From Microbispora sp. H13382 (lineage in GTDB: Bacteria; Actinomycetota; Actinomycetes; Streptosporangiales; Streptosporangiaceae): DNA of 64,000 nucleotides. The stretch spans positions 62,001 to 126,000 of the forward strand of contig NZ_JABBXA010000017.1 of the NCBI RefSeq assembly GCF_014161445.1. The letters run 5' to 3'. A program made the position numbers and the translations under genes. Positions within the stretch are counted from its first letter, which is position 1. The number at the start of each line of letters is the position of its first letter. The notes under the pieces are model-generated. The model searched no databases, was not told the DNA's origin, and saw only the letters and a program-made list of their open reading frames with translations. This document shows, one piece after another, positions 8,526 to 19,255 of the stretch.

Positions 8526-10183
8526 CGCCACGCATCAGGGGAAACGACTACACCGTCCTCCAGCCGCCCGCCCTCGGATCGCCGTGGACGCCCCGCCTGC
8601 GCGTCAGCGTGGTCGTCCCCGCGTACGCCGACCAGGCCAAGCTCGACCTCACGCTCGCCGGGCTGGCCGGGCAGACGTACCCGGCGGACCTGCTCGAAGT
8701 GATCGTGGTCGACAACGGCAGCGAGCCGCGGCTGCGCCTCCCCGAGATCCGGCCCCGCCACACGCGGCTGCTGGTCTGCGAGACGCCAGGACGGGCCAGG
8801 GCGCGCAACACCGGGCTGGCCGCCGCGACGGGCGAGGTCATCCACTGGATGGACTCCGACGTCGTCCCCGAGCCGGAGGAGGTGGAGGCGCACATGCGCT
8901 GGCATCACCTCGCGCCCTACCTGTCGGTCACCTCCTATCTGCGCTTCACCACCGTCCCGCTGCCCGATCCCGAGGAGGTCGCGGGCGCCGACGACCTGGC
9001 GAAGCTCTTCGAGCCCGCGGAGCCGCACGCGTGGATCGAGGACCTGGTGGAACGGTCGCAGGGGCTGACCCGCTCACCCCGGCCGTTCAGCATCCACATC
9101 GGCGGCGCGTCGTCGGTCTCCGCGCGGCTGTTCGAGCGGGCCGGGCCGATGGACCCCGACATGATCCTCGGTCAGGACACCGAGATGGGCTACCGGCTCG
9201 CGCAGGCGGGCGCCGTCTTCATCCCCGACCCGCAGGCCAGGGCCTATCACCTCGGCCCGTCCATGCGCATGCGCGACAGCGGGCCCGTCAACCGCGTCAG
9301 CCACGCCCTGGTCACCGACCGCGTCCCCGGCTACCGGTGGCTGCGCACCCACCCCGCCCGTCAGTGGAAGGTCCCGCAGGTGGAGGTCCTCGTGGACGCC
9401 ACCGCGGGGTCGTACGACGACGTCAGGGCGACGGTGGACGGCGCGCTGGCCGGCACGGTGACCGACCTCGCGGTCGTGCTGACCGGTCCGTGGGACGAGC
9501 TCGCGCCCGAGCAGCGCGCGCCGCTCAAGGACCCGTGCCTCGACCTCATGCTGCTGCACGCCCACTACACGCACGAGGGCCGGGTACGGCTCGCCACGGC
9601 GGCCTCCGACACCCTCTCGCCCTACCGCCTGCGTCTGCCGCCCGGCTGGGTGCCGGGGGAGGACAGCGTAGGCGAGCTGCTCGCGATGGCCCGCGAGCGG
9701 GAGCTCGGGCTGGTGAGCGTGCTTCTGGCCGAGGGCCCAGAAGGCGTCACCGCCGCGCGACTGGAGCGCACCGAGGCGTATGCCCGCGCCGCCCTCGTCG
9801 CCGCCGAGGTCGAGGACGCCGACGACGCCGTGGACGAGATGTTCGGCACCTACTGGGCGGACGGCGAGACCCACGGCTTCCGCGCCGCCGCGGAGGCCCC
9901 GGCGTACATGAACCCCCGCACCGCCTACCGCAAGCGGGTGGAGGCGCAGGCCGAGGTCGAGCGGCTGACCAAGGAGGTCGAACGGCTGCGCGGCCAGGTG
10001 ACGAAATGGCGGGACGAGGCCGCGAAGTGGCGCAAGTCCGCCGTCGAGTTCCGCCGGGAGATCGGCACCCTCCGGCGGCAGGTCTCGACGCTGCGCGGGC
10101 AGGTCGCGGCGCTACGCCACGCCCCGGGCCTACGCGGCATCGCGCGGGGCCTCACCCGGCCCTTCACGTTCAAGAAGTCCTGA
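8522..10183 (+). CDS. GT2 glycosyltransferase with C-terminal coiled coil
   Basis: 553 residues; the ATG at 8522 overlaps the upstream stop. The GT-A domain covers about residues 20-270: VSVVVPAYADQ, LEVIVVDNGSEP, HWMDSDVVPEP (DxD-type) and [15 protein letters not shown] second conserved domain at about 270-450 (WKVPQVEVLVDATAG, GTVTDLAVVLTGPWDEL) is shared with the protein at 10249-11805. Residues 455-535 are a heptad-rich coiled coil (EVERLTKEVERLRGQVTKW, TLRRQVSTLRGQVAAL). The C-terminus is basic. The coil suggests self-assembly or tethering to a partner. Confidence 0.85.
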   Translation: MTPRIRGNDYTVLQPPALGSPWTPRLRVSVVVPAYADQAKLDLTLAGLAGQTYPADLLEVIVVDNGSEPRLRLPEIRPRHTRLLVCETPGRARARNTGLAAATGEVIHWMDSDVVPEPEEVEAHMRWHHLAPYLSVTSYLRFTTVPLPDPEEVAGADDLAKLFEPAEPHAWIEDLVERSQGLTRSPRPFSIHIGGASSVSARLFERAGPMDPDMILGQDTEMGYRLAQAGAVFIPDPQARAYHLGPSMRMRDSGPVNRVSHALVTDRVPGYRWLRTHPARQWKVPQVEVLVDATAGSYDDVRATVDGALAGTVTDLAVVLTGPWDELAPEQRAPLKDPCLDLMLLHAHYTHEGRVRLATAASDTLSPYRLRLPPGWVPGEDSVGELLAMARERELGLVSVLLAEGPEGVTAARLERTEAYARAALVAAEVEDADDAVDEMFGTYWADGETHGFRAAAEAPAYMNPRTAYRKRVEAQAEVERLTKEVERLRGQVTKWRDEAAKWRKSAVEFRREIGTLRRQVSTLRGQVAALRHAPGLRGIARGLTRPFTFKKS

Positions 10184-10248
10184 CCGTCCCGCCTCGGGCG
10201 TCCGCGCGCCGGAACGGTTCGGACTCGATCGTCCTGGTGCCGGCCGTG

Positions 10249-11805
10249 TCAGGAACGGCGGAACAGGCCGCGGCGGCGCGGCGACGCCTCCGGCTGCGGT
10301 TGCGGGGCGTGCGCGGTGGCCGGCTTCCCGGCGGCGGGCTTTCCTGCGGCCGGCTGCTGAGCGGTCTGCGGCGCGGCGGCCGCGGCCGGTTTCGCCGCAG
10401 ACGCGGGACTCTTCTCGAACTCGCCCGCCGCGGCGTGCCGGACGCCGTGGGTCTGGGCGATCACATCCGCCGGGTCCTCGCCCGGCCCGGCGAGACGGCG
10501 GGCCCGCGCGGCGGCCTCGGTCCGCTCCAGAGTGGCCGTGCCTCCTTCGGGCAGTTCCACGACCAGCAGGCCGATCCGCTCCTCCAGCATCGCCTTGACC
10601 GCGCGCTCCAGCAGCACCGGAGCGGGAGGGGCGCCGACGGGCGCCGTGTAGCGGAAGGGGACCGGCGCGGCGGTCGGCGTCACCCGCTCCGCGAACCGCA
10701 CCCGCGCGTCGTGCCCGAACGCCGCCCGCACCAGGGCGAGGTCGAACGCCTCGGTGCCCGGCGCCCACCTGCGTCCTTCGTCGAGCAGGGACCACGGGCC
10801 GGCCAGCGTCACCGCGACGTCGGTGAGCGTGCCGCGCAGCACCGCGTCGACCGCCGCGACGATGCGCCGCTCGTCCGCCCCCGTCACGTCGAAGACCACC
10901 TCGACGTACGGCACGAGCCAGCGCCTGCCGGGCTCCTTGCGCAGGTCGCGGCGGAGCGGGACCCGGTGCGCCAGGTGGGTCTCGACGAGCCGGACGATCG
11001 ACCTGCCGTGCTCGCCGCGCTGCGCGGGCAGGCCGAGGTGCACGGCGCGGGCCTCGGAGTCGGGGACGAACACCGCCCCCGCCTGGGCGAGCCGGTAGGC
11101 GAACTCGGTGTCCTGGCCGCGCACCACATCGGTGTCGAAGCCGCGGACCTCGTCGAGCAGGGCCCGCCGCAGGGAGACCGTCGGCCCGGTGCACACCTGG
11201 TAGGGGTTCTTGCTGGCCCGCAGGCCGTCGAGGCGCCGGATGGTCTCCTCGGTCGAGCTGGACACCAGCGCCGACGGGCCGAACAGGTCCTCAGGCGAGC
11301 CCCGCCTTACGGCGTCGTACACCTGCTCGGGGGTGAGCGGGCGCTCCTCGGCGAACTTCTTGCCGCCGATCGTGACGACGTAGTCGGTGAGGTGCTGCCA
11401 GCGGAACAGCGCCTCCAGATGCTCGCGCGAGATCACCATGTCGGCGTCGAGCCGCTGGACGATCTCGCCCTCGGCCGCGGCGATCCCGGCGTTCATCGCG
11501 TGCCCGGCGCCCCACCCGCCGTCCGGCGCCGCGACGATCCGCGTGTTCTCGGGGCGCAGGTCCGGCAGGCGCAGGGGCGGATCGCTGCGGTCGTCCACCA
11601 CGATCACCTCGGTGAGGTGCGCGGGATAGGTCTGCGCGGCCAGCGCGGCCAGCGTCAGGTCGAGGCGGTGCTGCCCGCCGTGGGCGGGGATGACGACACT
11701 CGCGCCGAGCGTGGGCGTCCAGCCGCCGATGGGCGGCGGCGTGAGCGGAGAGTAGTCGTTGTGGCGGATCCTCGGCCGGGGCTCAACGCCCGTCAGGTGG
11801 GCCAA
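10249..11805 (-). CDS. GT2 glycosyltransferase, paralog of the 8522 gene
   Basis: 518 residues from a TTG at 11805 with GAAGGACGAGGA upstream. The N-terminus [15 protein letters not shown] matches RIRGNDYTVLQPPAL of the 8522 protein. GT-A motifs are [31 protein letters not shown] and [14 protein letters not shown]. The second shared domain follows ([26 protein letters not shown]). In place of a coiled coil the C-terminus is an Ala/Pro/Lys-rich disordered tail of about 70 residues ending RRRGLFRRS. It faces the 8522 gene tail to tail, suggesting duplication with inversion. Confidence 0.84.
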   Translation of the reverse strand: MAHLTGVEPRPRIRHNDYSPLTPPPIGGWTPTLGASVVIPAHGGQHRLDLTLAALAAQTYPAHLTEVIVVDDRSDPPLRLPDLRPENTRIVAAPDGGWGAGHAMNAGIAAAEGEIVQRLDADMVISREHLEALFRWQHLTDYVVTIGGKKFAEERPLTPEQVYDAVRRGSPEDLFGPSALVSSSTEETIRRLDGLRASKNPYQVCTGPTVSLRRALLDEVRGFDTDVVRGQDTEFAYRLAQAGAVFVPDSEARAVHLGLPAQRGEHGRSIVRLVETHLAHRVPLRRDLRKEPGRRWLVPYVEVVFDVTGADERRIVAAVDAVLRGTLTDVAVTLAGPWSLLDEGRRWAPGTEAFDLALVRAAFGHDARVRFAERVTPTAAPVPFRYTAPVGAPPAPVLLERAVKAMLEERIGLLVVELPEGGTATLERTEAAARARRLAGPGEDPADVIAQTHGVRHAAAGEFEKSPASAAKPAAAAAPQTAQQPAAGKPAAGKPATAHAPQPQPEASPRRRGLFRRS

Positions 11806-11933
11806 TCCTCGTCCTTCTCAGCGATGGTCAAGAGGCGGCTCCACCCTAGCGAAACCGGGCGGCGGTTCCCTAAGGTGGCGCCCAATATGTCCAGTTGGTG
11901 GACGACGGCGTCCGCGCGTCAGACGGTTGGCCG

Positions 11934-11970
11934 TAGACTCGGTGACCGATACCCCTGGTGACACGCGTGT
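11934..11970 (+). promoter_or_regulatory. thrC: Candidate thrC promoter -10 with downstream palindrome
   Basis: TAGACT at 11934-11939 fits the actinobacterial TAnnnT -10. No good -35 is seen 17 bases upstream. Downstream are two GGTGAC direct repeats (11941-11946 and 11957-11962) and the palindrome ACACGCGTGT (11961-11970), which could bind a regulator. Sequence-only call. Confidence 0.35.
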
Positions 11971-11992
11971 GCGCGCGTGGGAGGAGCGACCA

Positions 11993-13051
<1,059 letters not shown>

Positions 13052-13094
13052 CCGGCACACTCATTCCCGCCCATTCAAGGGTTCAGGTGACGAA

Positions 13095-14021
13095 TTGACG
13101 GACAGTCAGGGCGTCGTCGTCCGCGTGCCGGCGACGAGCGCCAACCTCGGCCCGGGCTTCGACAGCCTCGGCCTCGCCCTCGACCTGTACGACGAGGTGG
13201 AGGCGGCGATCTCCGATTCGCCCGGCGTGCGGATCGCGGTGGAGGGCCAGGGCGCCGGCGAACTCGACGACGGCGAGGGCCACCTCGTCGTCAGGACCAT
13301 GCGCGCCACGTTCGACCGCATGGGATTCGCCCAGCCGGACGGCATCGTGTTGCGCTGCCATAACCGCATCCCGCACGCGCGGGGGCTCGGCTCGTCGTCG
13401 GCCGCGATCTGCGCCGGCATCCTCGCCGCCCGCGCCCTCGCGCGGGGGAACGGCGCGGAAGATTTTCCGGACGCTGACGTGTTCGCGCTGGCCACCGAGC
13501 TGGAAGGGCATCCCGACAACGTGGCGCCGTGCCTGGCGGGCGGGCTCACCATCGCCTGGACCGACCAGTCGGGGGCGGCGAGTATGGTGAAACTGACTCC
13601 GCACGAGGACGTCCGGCCGGTGGCGTTGATCCCGGATTTCCGGTTGTCCACGGAGGAGGCTCGGGGGCTGCTGCCGAAGGACGTACCGCATTCGGACGCG
13701 GCGGCCAACGCGGGGCGGGCGGCTCTGCTCGTCGCGGCGCTGACGCGGAGACCGGAACCGGATCTCCTGCGCGCCGCCACCGAGGACCGCCTGCACCAGA
13801 GGTACCGCGCACCCGCGATGCCGCGCACCGCCGAACTGGTGCGACGGCTCCGCGAGGCCGGGGTGCCCGCCGTCGTCTCGGGGGCCGGTCCGACGGTTCT
13901 CGCGTTGACGACACGGGATACCAAGGATTTGATCGCGCCAGAAGTGGGTAATGACTGGCACATCCAGCCAATGAACGTCGACCCGCTTGGTGCGTACGTT
14001 CGGTTTCCCGAGACACGCTGA
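13095..14021 (+). CDS. thrB: Homoserine kinase (GHMP family)
   Basis: 308 residues from a TTG at 13095; an upstream ATG in frame is lacking. It phosphorylates homoserine, the step before ThrC. GHMP kinase motifs are visible: VRVPATSANLGPGFD at the N-terminus, the ATP loop HARGLGSSSAAICAG, and the C-terminal VSGAGPTVLAL. It is second in the thrC-thrB operon. Both genes use pathway-typical lengths. Confidence 0.95.
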   Translation: MTDSQGVVVRVPATSANLGPGFDSLGLALDLYDEVEAAISDSPGVRIAVEGQGAGELDDGEGHLVVRTMRATFDRMGFAQPDGIVLRCHNRIPHARGLGSSSAAICAGILAARALARGNGAEDFPDADVFALATELEGHPDNVAPCLAGGLTIAWTDQSGAASMVKLTPHEDVRPVALIPDFRLSTEEARGLLPKDVPHSDAAANAGRAALLVAALTRRPEPDLLRAATEDRLHQRYRAPAMPRTAELVRRLREAGVPAVVSGAGPTVLALTTRDTKDLIAPEVGNDWHIQPMNVDPLGAYVRFPETR

Positions 14022-14434
14022 TGCTTCTTCGACCTTCAGGGAATAGCTGTGCGCGCTGGTGATGTTAGGCTGATAGCCGCACCAGGTGCCCCCGTGTTGG
14101 GTGCGTGCTTGTCATTCGCACATCGCTGCACTTCGCCTCGCGTCCTTCGACGCGGGCAGGGCGATTTCCCCGGAACCGTTTCCTCCAGTCGGCACACCTT
14201 CGGGTGGCATGGCCGGGGGTGGCGTTCTCGGAGACATGCGCGTTCGAACCACCAAGACATCTGGTCGGTGGCGGCAATCCGGGGGATCGCCCCCGGGCAC
14301 CTACCGCTCGCGAATCCCGAGAGTCATCGACACATGAGATTCGCGAAGCCCGACCCGGTCTGTCCCGCCGGGTCGCATCACCGGGACGCCTGGACGCACG
14401 ATTCTGGCGCCCGACCCCTGGGAAGGACCCTTAG
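14022..14434 (+). promoter_or_regulatory. rho: Long structured leader of rho
   Basis: This 413-base gap holds no convincing gene. A candidate extended -10, TGtTAGGCT, lies at 14063-14071, giving a leader of about 350 bases. The last 160 bases contain three perfect stems: CCGGGGG/CCCCCGG around an ATCG loop (14279-14296), TCGCGAATC/GATTCGCGA with a 21-base loop (14308-14346), and GACCCGG/CCGGGTC (14352-14374). E. coli rho is autoregulated through its leader; a similar role here is inferred. Confidence 0.5.
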
Positions 14435-16426
14435 TTGAGCGACACCACCGAACTCCTCTCCGACGGCCAGGCCGCCGGCGACACCCCCACTTCCGCCCCG
14501 GCCCGCCCGCGACGTCGCTCCGGCACGGGCCTGGCCGGCATGGTGCTCCCCGAGCTCCAGGCCCTGGCGACCAGCCTCGGCATCACGGGGACCGGACGGA
14601 TGCGCAAGAGCCAGCTCATCGCGGCCATCCAGGAGAAGCAGGGCGGATCGGGAGAGACCGCGGCCGAGCCGAAGGCCGCGGCCGAAGCGCCCGCCGTCGC
14701 CGAGCGCCCCGCCCGTGGCCGCAGGGAACGTTCCCGCGCCTCCGCGGCACCCGAGGCCGCGCCCGCTGCCGCTGCCACGCCCGCTGCCGAGCCGGCCGTC
14801 GCGGCCCGCGAGGAGCGTCCCGTGGTCGAGGCCGCGCCCGCCGTGACCGCCGAGGCCGCGCAGAACGGCGTCGCCGCCGTCGCGGAGCCGCAGGCCGAGG
14901 CCGCCCCGTCCGAGACCCGCGCCGAGCGTCCGGAACGCGGCGACCGCCGCGAGCGCCGTACGCGCGGCGAGCGGGGAGAGCGGGGCCGCGAGCGTGACGG
15001 CCGCGGTGACCAGCGCGGTGACCAGCGTGGCGACCAGCGCGCCGCCGACGCGGGGGACGGCGGCCAGGGCCGTCGTGACCAGCAGAGCCGCGGCGACAAC
15101 CGCACCGACGGACGCGACGGCCGTGACGGCCGCTCCGAGGGGCGCGGCGACAGCCGTACGGACAGCCGCGCCGACGGCAAGGGCGACCAGCAGGGCGAGG
15201 ACAGCCGCGGGCGCCGTGGCCGCTTCCGCGAGCGTGGCCGCCGCGGGCGTGACCGCTTCGAGGGCAACGAGCCGGTGATCAGCGAGGACGACGTCCTGAT
15301 CCCGATCGCCGGCATCCTGGACATCCTCGACAACTACGCCTTCGTGCGGACCAGCGGCTACCTGCCGGGCTCGAACGACGTGTACGTCTCCCTCGCCCAG
15401 ATCCGCCGCAACGGCCTGCGCAAGGGTGACGTCATCACCGGCGCCGTCCGGCAGCCGAGGGACGGCGAGCGGCGCGAGAAGTTCAACGCCCTCGTCCGCC
15501 TCGACACCGTCAACGGGATGGACCCGGAGCAGGCCCGTCAGCGGCCCGACTTCAACAAGCTCACGCCGCTCTACCCGCAGGAGCGCCTGCGCCTGGAGAC
15601 CGAGCCGAACGTCCTGACCACGCGGATCATCGACCTCGTCTCGCCGATCGGCAAGGGCCAGCGCGGCCTGATCGTGTCGCCGCCCAAGGCCGGCAAGACC
15701 ATGGTGCTCCAGGCGATCGCCAACGCGATCACGCGCAACAACCCGGAGTGCCACCTGATGGTCGTCCTCGTGGACGAGCGTCCTGAAGAGGTCACCGACA
15801 TGCAGCGGTCGGTCAAGGGCGAGGTCATCCACTCGACCTTCGACCGTCCGGCCGAGGACCACACCACCGTCGCCGAGCTCGCCATCGAGCGGGCCAAGCG
15901 GCTGGTGGAGCTGGGCCACGACGTCGTCGTCCTGCTCGACTCGATCACCCGTCTCGGGCGCGCCTACAACCTCGCGGCGCCCGCGAGCGGCCGCATCCTG
16001 TCCGGTGGTGTCGACTCGACCGCGCTCTACCCGCCGAAGCGGTTCTTCGGCGCCGCCCGCAACATCGAGAACGGCGGCTCGCTGACGATCCTCGCCACGG
16101 CTCTCGTCGAGACCGGCTCCAAGATGGACGAGGTCATCTTCGAGGAGTTCAAGGGCACCGGCAACATGGAGCTCAAGCTCAACCGGTCGCTGGCGGACAA
16201 GCGCATCTTCCCGGCGGTGGACGTGGACGCGTCCGGCACCCGCAAGGAGGAGATCCTCATGGCCAAGGACGAGCTGTCCATCGTCTGGAAGCTCCGCCGG
16301 GTCCTGCACGCCCTCGACATGCAGCAGGCGCTGGAGCTCCTTCTCGAGAAGATGAAGGAGACCAAGTCCAACGCCGAGTTCCTGCTGCAGGTGCAGAAGA
16401 CCACGGTCAGCAACGACCGCGACTGA
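14435..16426 (+). CDS. rho: Transcription termination factor Rho
   Basis: 663 residues from a TTG at 14435 with GGAAGGA upstream. Rho is the hexameric RNA-dependent ATPase that ends transcription. The Rho N-domain ([21 protein letters not shown]) is at about residues 38-62. About 210 residues then form an Ala/Glu then Arg/Asp/Gly-rich disordered insertion (to about residue 283), typical of actinobacterial Rho. The cold-shock-type RNA-binding domain starts near 286 ([20 protein letters not shown]). The Walker A loop is [11 protein letters not shown] near residue 416, followed by the Q- and R-loops. E. coli Rho has 419 residues; the excess is the insertion. Confidence 0.97.
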   Translation: MSDTTELLSDGQAAGDTPTSAPARPRRRSGTGLAGMVLPELQALATSLGITGTGRMRKSQLIAAIQEKQGGSGETAAEPKAAAEAPAVAERPARGRRERSRASAAPEAAPAAAATPAAEPAVAAREERPVVEAAPAVTAEAAQNGVAAVAEPQAEAAPSETRAERPERGDRRERRTRGERGERGRERDGRGDQRGDQRGDQRAADAGDGGQGRRDQQSRGDNRTDGRDGRDGRSEGRGDSRTDSRADGKGDQQGEDSRGRRGRFRERGRRGRDRFEGNEPVISEDDVLIPIAGILDILDNYAFVRTSGYLPGSNDVYVSLAQIRRNGLRKGDVITGAVRQPRDGERREKFNALVRLDTVNGMDPEQARQRPDFNKLTPLYPQERLRLETEPNVLTTRIIDLVSPIGKGQRGLIVSPPKAGKTMVLQAIANAITRNNPECHLMVVLVDERPEEVTDMQRSVKGEVIHSTFDRPAEDHTTVAELAIERAKRLVELGHDVVVLLDSITRLGRAYNLAAPASGRILSGGVDSTALYPPKRFFGAARNIENGGSLTILATALVETGSKMDEVIFEEFKGTGNMELKLNRSLADKRIFPAVDVDASGTRKEEILMAKDELSIVWKLRRVLHALDMQQALELLLEKMKETKSNAEFLLQVQKTTVSNDRD

Positions 16427-16440
16427 CGCCTGCTCGACCG

Positions 16441-16471
16441 GCGCCCCGGACGGCCACGCCGTCCGGGGCGC
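16441..16471 (+). terminator. Hairpin terminator after rho
   Basis: A perfect 14-bp stem (GCGCCCCGGACGGC, loop CAC, then its exact complement) starts 15 bases after the rho stop. A GC-only stem without a clear T tract is usual for high-GC actinobacteria. Confidence 0.85.
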
Positions 16472-16817
16472 CGGCGTTTCCGGTCATGGGCGTGCCCCCG
16501 CAGCCGTGCGATGCGGGTCATCCCCGTATGCGGCGGCGAGCTCGTCCCGTTCCCTCGGAACGTCCCGCTTGGCGGGTTTCGCGCGAGTGGGCCCCGTCCT
16601 GGCCGTGGCGGCGTACCTGCGGTGCCCTTGGCGTGCGCGATCAGCGCGTGGTCGCGGGAGGAATAGCCCATGGCCTGGGATGGTTAGAGGATCTGGCACA
16701 CTGGTAGCCGAACCGCAGCGGTACCGGTTCCCGCGCCGCGCATCATGGTGTGCCGATGCGCGCAGGCCGTGACAGACGGAGCGACCCGGCGACCGCGCCT
16801 AGCGTTAGGACTGAGAC
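16472..16817 (+). promoter_or_regulatory. rpmE: Intergenic region and rpmE leader
   Basis: No gene is supported here. Near the 3' end, GAACCG/CGGTTC (about 16698-16718) can pair, and CCTAGCGTTAGG sits at 16798-16809, immediately before rpmE. Structured L31 leaders are described in actinobacteria, so an autogenous L31-binding element is possible. This needs a covariance-model search to confirm. Confidence 0.3.
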
Positions 16818-17036
16818 ATGAAGCCCGACATCCACCCGGAGTACGTGGTTACCCAGGTGACCTGCACCTGCGGGAACACCTTCACCACGCGTAGCACCGC
16901 CAAGAACGGCGTGATCCACGCCGACGTCTGCTCCGCCTGCCACCCGTTCTACACGGGCAAGCAGAAGATCCTCGACACCGGTGGCCGGGTGGCGCGCTTC
17001 GAGGCGCGCTTCGGCAAGAAGGCCCAGAGCAAGTAG
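16818..17036 (+). CDS. rpmE: 50S ribosomal protein L31, zinc-binding form
   Basis: 72 residues. It starts MKPDIHPEY, continues with the CTCGNTF segment, and carries the L31 signature [13 protein letters not shown]. The cysteines (CTC and CSAC) identify the zinc-binding C+ paralog, which is replaced by a C- form under zinc limitation in many bacteria. [12 protein letters not shown] closes the protein. It lies between rho and prfA, as in related actinomycetes. Confidence 0.97.
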   Translation: MKPDIHPEYVVTQVTCTCGNTFTTRSTAKNGVIHADVCSACHPFYTGKQKILDTGGRVARFEARFGKKAQSK

Positions 17037-17143
17037 CTCCTCCAGGACGCCGGCTCGGGGGTGCCCCTCTCTTGGGGCGTCTCCGGGTCGGCGTTCTTGG
17101 TGATTACGGCCTTTACCGAGGAGTCTGAGCAAAGGAGCGTGCG

Positions 17144-18190
17144 GTGAACCTCGACGAGATCATAAGCGAGTACGCGGATCTGGAACTGCGGCTCGCCGAC
17201 CCCGCCGTGCACGCCGACCAGAGCAAGGCGCGGACGTACGGCAAGCGTTATGCCGTGCTCACGCCGATCGTCGCGACGTACCGGGAACTCGACGGCGTAC
17301 GGCAGGACCTCGCGGCCGCGCGCGAACTCGCGGCGGAGGACGCGGCGTTCGCGGAGGAGGCGGCCGAGCTGGAGGGCCGCATCCCGGTGCTGGAGGAGAA
17401 GCTCACCCGTCTGCTGGTCCCGCGCGACCCCAACGACGACAAGGACGTCATCATGGAGATCAAGGCGGGCGAGGGCGGCCAGGAGTCCGCTCTGTTCGCC
17501 GGAGACCTCCTGCGGATGTACCTCAGGTACGCCGAGCGGATCGGCTACAAGACGGAGATCATCGACGCGCAGCACTCCGACCTCGGCGGCTACAAGGACG
17601 TCACCGTCGCCATCAAGGGCAGGGAGGGCGTCTGGTCGCGGCTCAAGTTCGAGGGTGGCGTGCACCGCGTCCAGCGGGTGCCGGTGACCGAGTCGCAGGG
17701 CCGCATCCACACCTCGGCCGCCGGAGTGCTCGTCTATCCGGAGGCCGAGGATGTCGACGTCCAGATCGACCCCAACGACCTGCGCATCGACGTGTTCCGC
17801 TCCAGCGGCCCCGGCGGCCAGAGCGTCAACACCACAGACTCGGCCGTGCGGATCACCCACATGCCGACCGGCGTCGTCGTCTCCTGCCAGAACGAGAAGA
17901 GCCAGCTCCAGAACAAGGAGTCGGCGCTGCGCATCCTGCGCGCCCGGCTGCTCGCGATGGCGCAGGAGGAGGCCGAGGCGGCCGCGATGGCCGAGCGCAA
18001 GTCGCAGGTGCGCACGGTCGACCGCTCCGAGCGGATCCGCACCTACAACTTCCCCGAGAACCGCATTTCGGATCACCGTGTGGGCTTCAAGGCCTACAAC
18101 CTGGATCAAGTCCTGGACGGCGATCTCGACGCGGTGATACAGGCTTTGCTCGACGCCGAACTCGCGGAGAAGCTGGCCGCTCATACGTGA
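17144..18190 (+). CDS. prfA: Peptide chain release factor 1
   Basis: 348 residues from a GTG at 17144 with AAAGGAG upstream. RF1 reads UAA and UAG stop codons. The codon-recognition tripeptide is PVT in [18 protein letters not shown], as in many RF1 proteins. The catalytic loop [20 protein letters not shown] holds the GGQ that enters the peptidyl-transferase centre and is methylated by PrmC, encoded two genes downstream. Length is close to the usual 355-360. Confidence 0.97.
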   Translation: MNLDEIISEYADLELRLADPAVHADQSKARTYGKRYAVLTPIVATYRELDGVRQDLAAARELAAEDAAFAEEAAELEGRIPVLEEKLTRLLVPRDPNDDKDVIMEIKAGEGGQESALFAGDLLRMYLRYAERIGYKTEIIDAQHSDLGGYKDVTVAIKGREGVWSRLKFEGGVHRVQRVPVTESQGRIHTSAAGVLVYPEAEDVDVQIDPNDLRIDVFRSSGPGGQSVNTTDSAVRITHMPTGVVVSCQNEKSQLQNKESALRILRARLLAMAQEEAEAAAMAERKSQVRTVDRSERIRTYNFPENRISDHRVGFKAYNLDQVLDGDLDAVIQALLDAELAEKLAAHT

Positions 18191-18334
18191 GACGATCGCG
18201 AGCCTGATGAGGGGACGATGGGAGAAGCGGTGATGGACGTGGGTCCGCAGACGACCGTGGGCCGTCCCGGCGGCCCATCCGCACACGACCGACGATCCGC
18301 AGGCCACGCCGCGACAACCGTGCTGTAAGAGACA

Positions 18335-19189
18335 ATGACCTTCCTGCTCGACGAAATCGCCCTCGCCACCGCCCGGCTCGCCGAGGCGGGAGTGCCGTCA
18401 CCGCGGACGGACGCCGAGGAGATCGCGGCCTTCGTGCACGGCGTCCCGCGCGGCATGCTGCACACGGTCAAGGACGCCGACTTCGACGCGCGGTTCTGGG
18501 AGGGCGTCGCCCGGCGTGAGGCGCGCGAGCCCCTGCAGCACATCACCGGCCGGGCCTACTTCCGCTACCTCTCCCTTGAGGTGGGCCCGGGCGTGTTCGT
18601 GCCCAGGCCGGAGACCGAGGTGGTGGCCGGCTGGGCGATCGACCGGCTCGGCGAGATGGACGTCGCCTCCCCCGTCGTGGTCGACCTCGGCACCGGTTCC
18701 GGGGCCATCGCGCTGTCGATCGCCCAGGAGGTCGCGCTGGCGCAGGTGCACGCCGTCGAGATCGACCCCGTGGCGTACGGCTGGGCCAAGCGCAACATCC
18801 TTGAACACGGCCAGGGCCGCACCACCCTGCATCCCGAGGACCTGGCCGACTGCCTGCCCGAGCTGAACGGCCAGGTGGACCTGGTCATCTCCAATCCGCC
18901 GTACATTCCGCCTGGAGCGATCCCGCGCGACCCCGAGGTGCGCGACTACGATCCCTCCCGGGCGCTGTACGGGTCGGGTGAGGACGGTCTGGACGAGGTG
19001 CGGGCCGTCGAGCGCACGGCGCGGCGACTGCTGCGGCCGGGCGGGTTCGCCGTGGTCGAGCACGCCGACCAGCAGGGCAACGCCGTGTACTGGCTCTTCT
19101 CCGAGGAGAACGGCTGGCGCGACGTGCGGTTGCGCCAGGACCTGACCGGCCGGGACCGGTTCGTCACGGCGCGGCTGACCCAGGACTGA
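18335..19189 (+). CDS. prmC: Release factor glutamine methyltransferase
   Basis: 284 residues. PrmC methylates the glutamine of the GGQ motif in release factors using S-adenosylmethionine. The SAM-binding motif is VVDLGTGSGAIALSIAQEV and the catalytic/substrate motif is SNPPYIPPG near residue 186. An N-terminal helical bundle (residues 1-85) recognises the release factor. prfA, its substrate gene, is 144 bp upstream. A possible 36-codon frame occupies that gap (see findings). Confidence 0.95.
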   Translation: MTFLLDEIALATARLAEAGVPSPRTDAEEIAAFVHGVPRGMLHTVKDADFDARFWEGVARREAREPLQHITGRAYFRYLSLEVGPGVFVPRPETEVVAGWAIDRLGEMDVASPVVVDLGTGSGAIALSIAQEVALAQVHAVEIDPVAYGWAKRNILEHGQGRTTLHPEDLADCLPELNGQVDLVISNPPYIPPGAIPRDPEVRDYDPSRALYGSGEDGLDEVRAVERTARRLLRPGGFAVVEHADQQGNAVYWLFSEENGWRDVRLRQDLTGRDRFVTARLTQD

Positions 19190-19255
19190 CTCGAACGGCC
19201 CGGCGAGCGGCCAGGTGGCGGCTCCGCCGGGCGGAACACGTGGAAGGATGACTTC

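Noticed and set aside
8584-11961. 1125-codon plus-strand frame through two GT2 genes
   Set aside because: It is in a shadow frame of the 8522 gene and antisense to the 10249 gene; its Arg/Ala composition is not protein-like.
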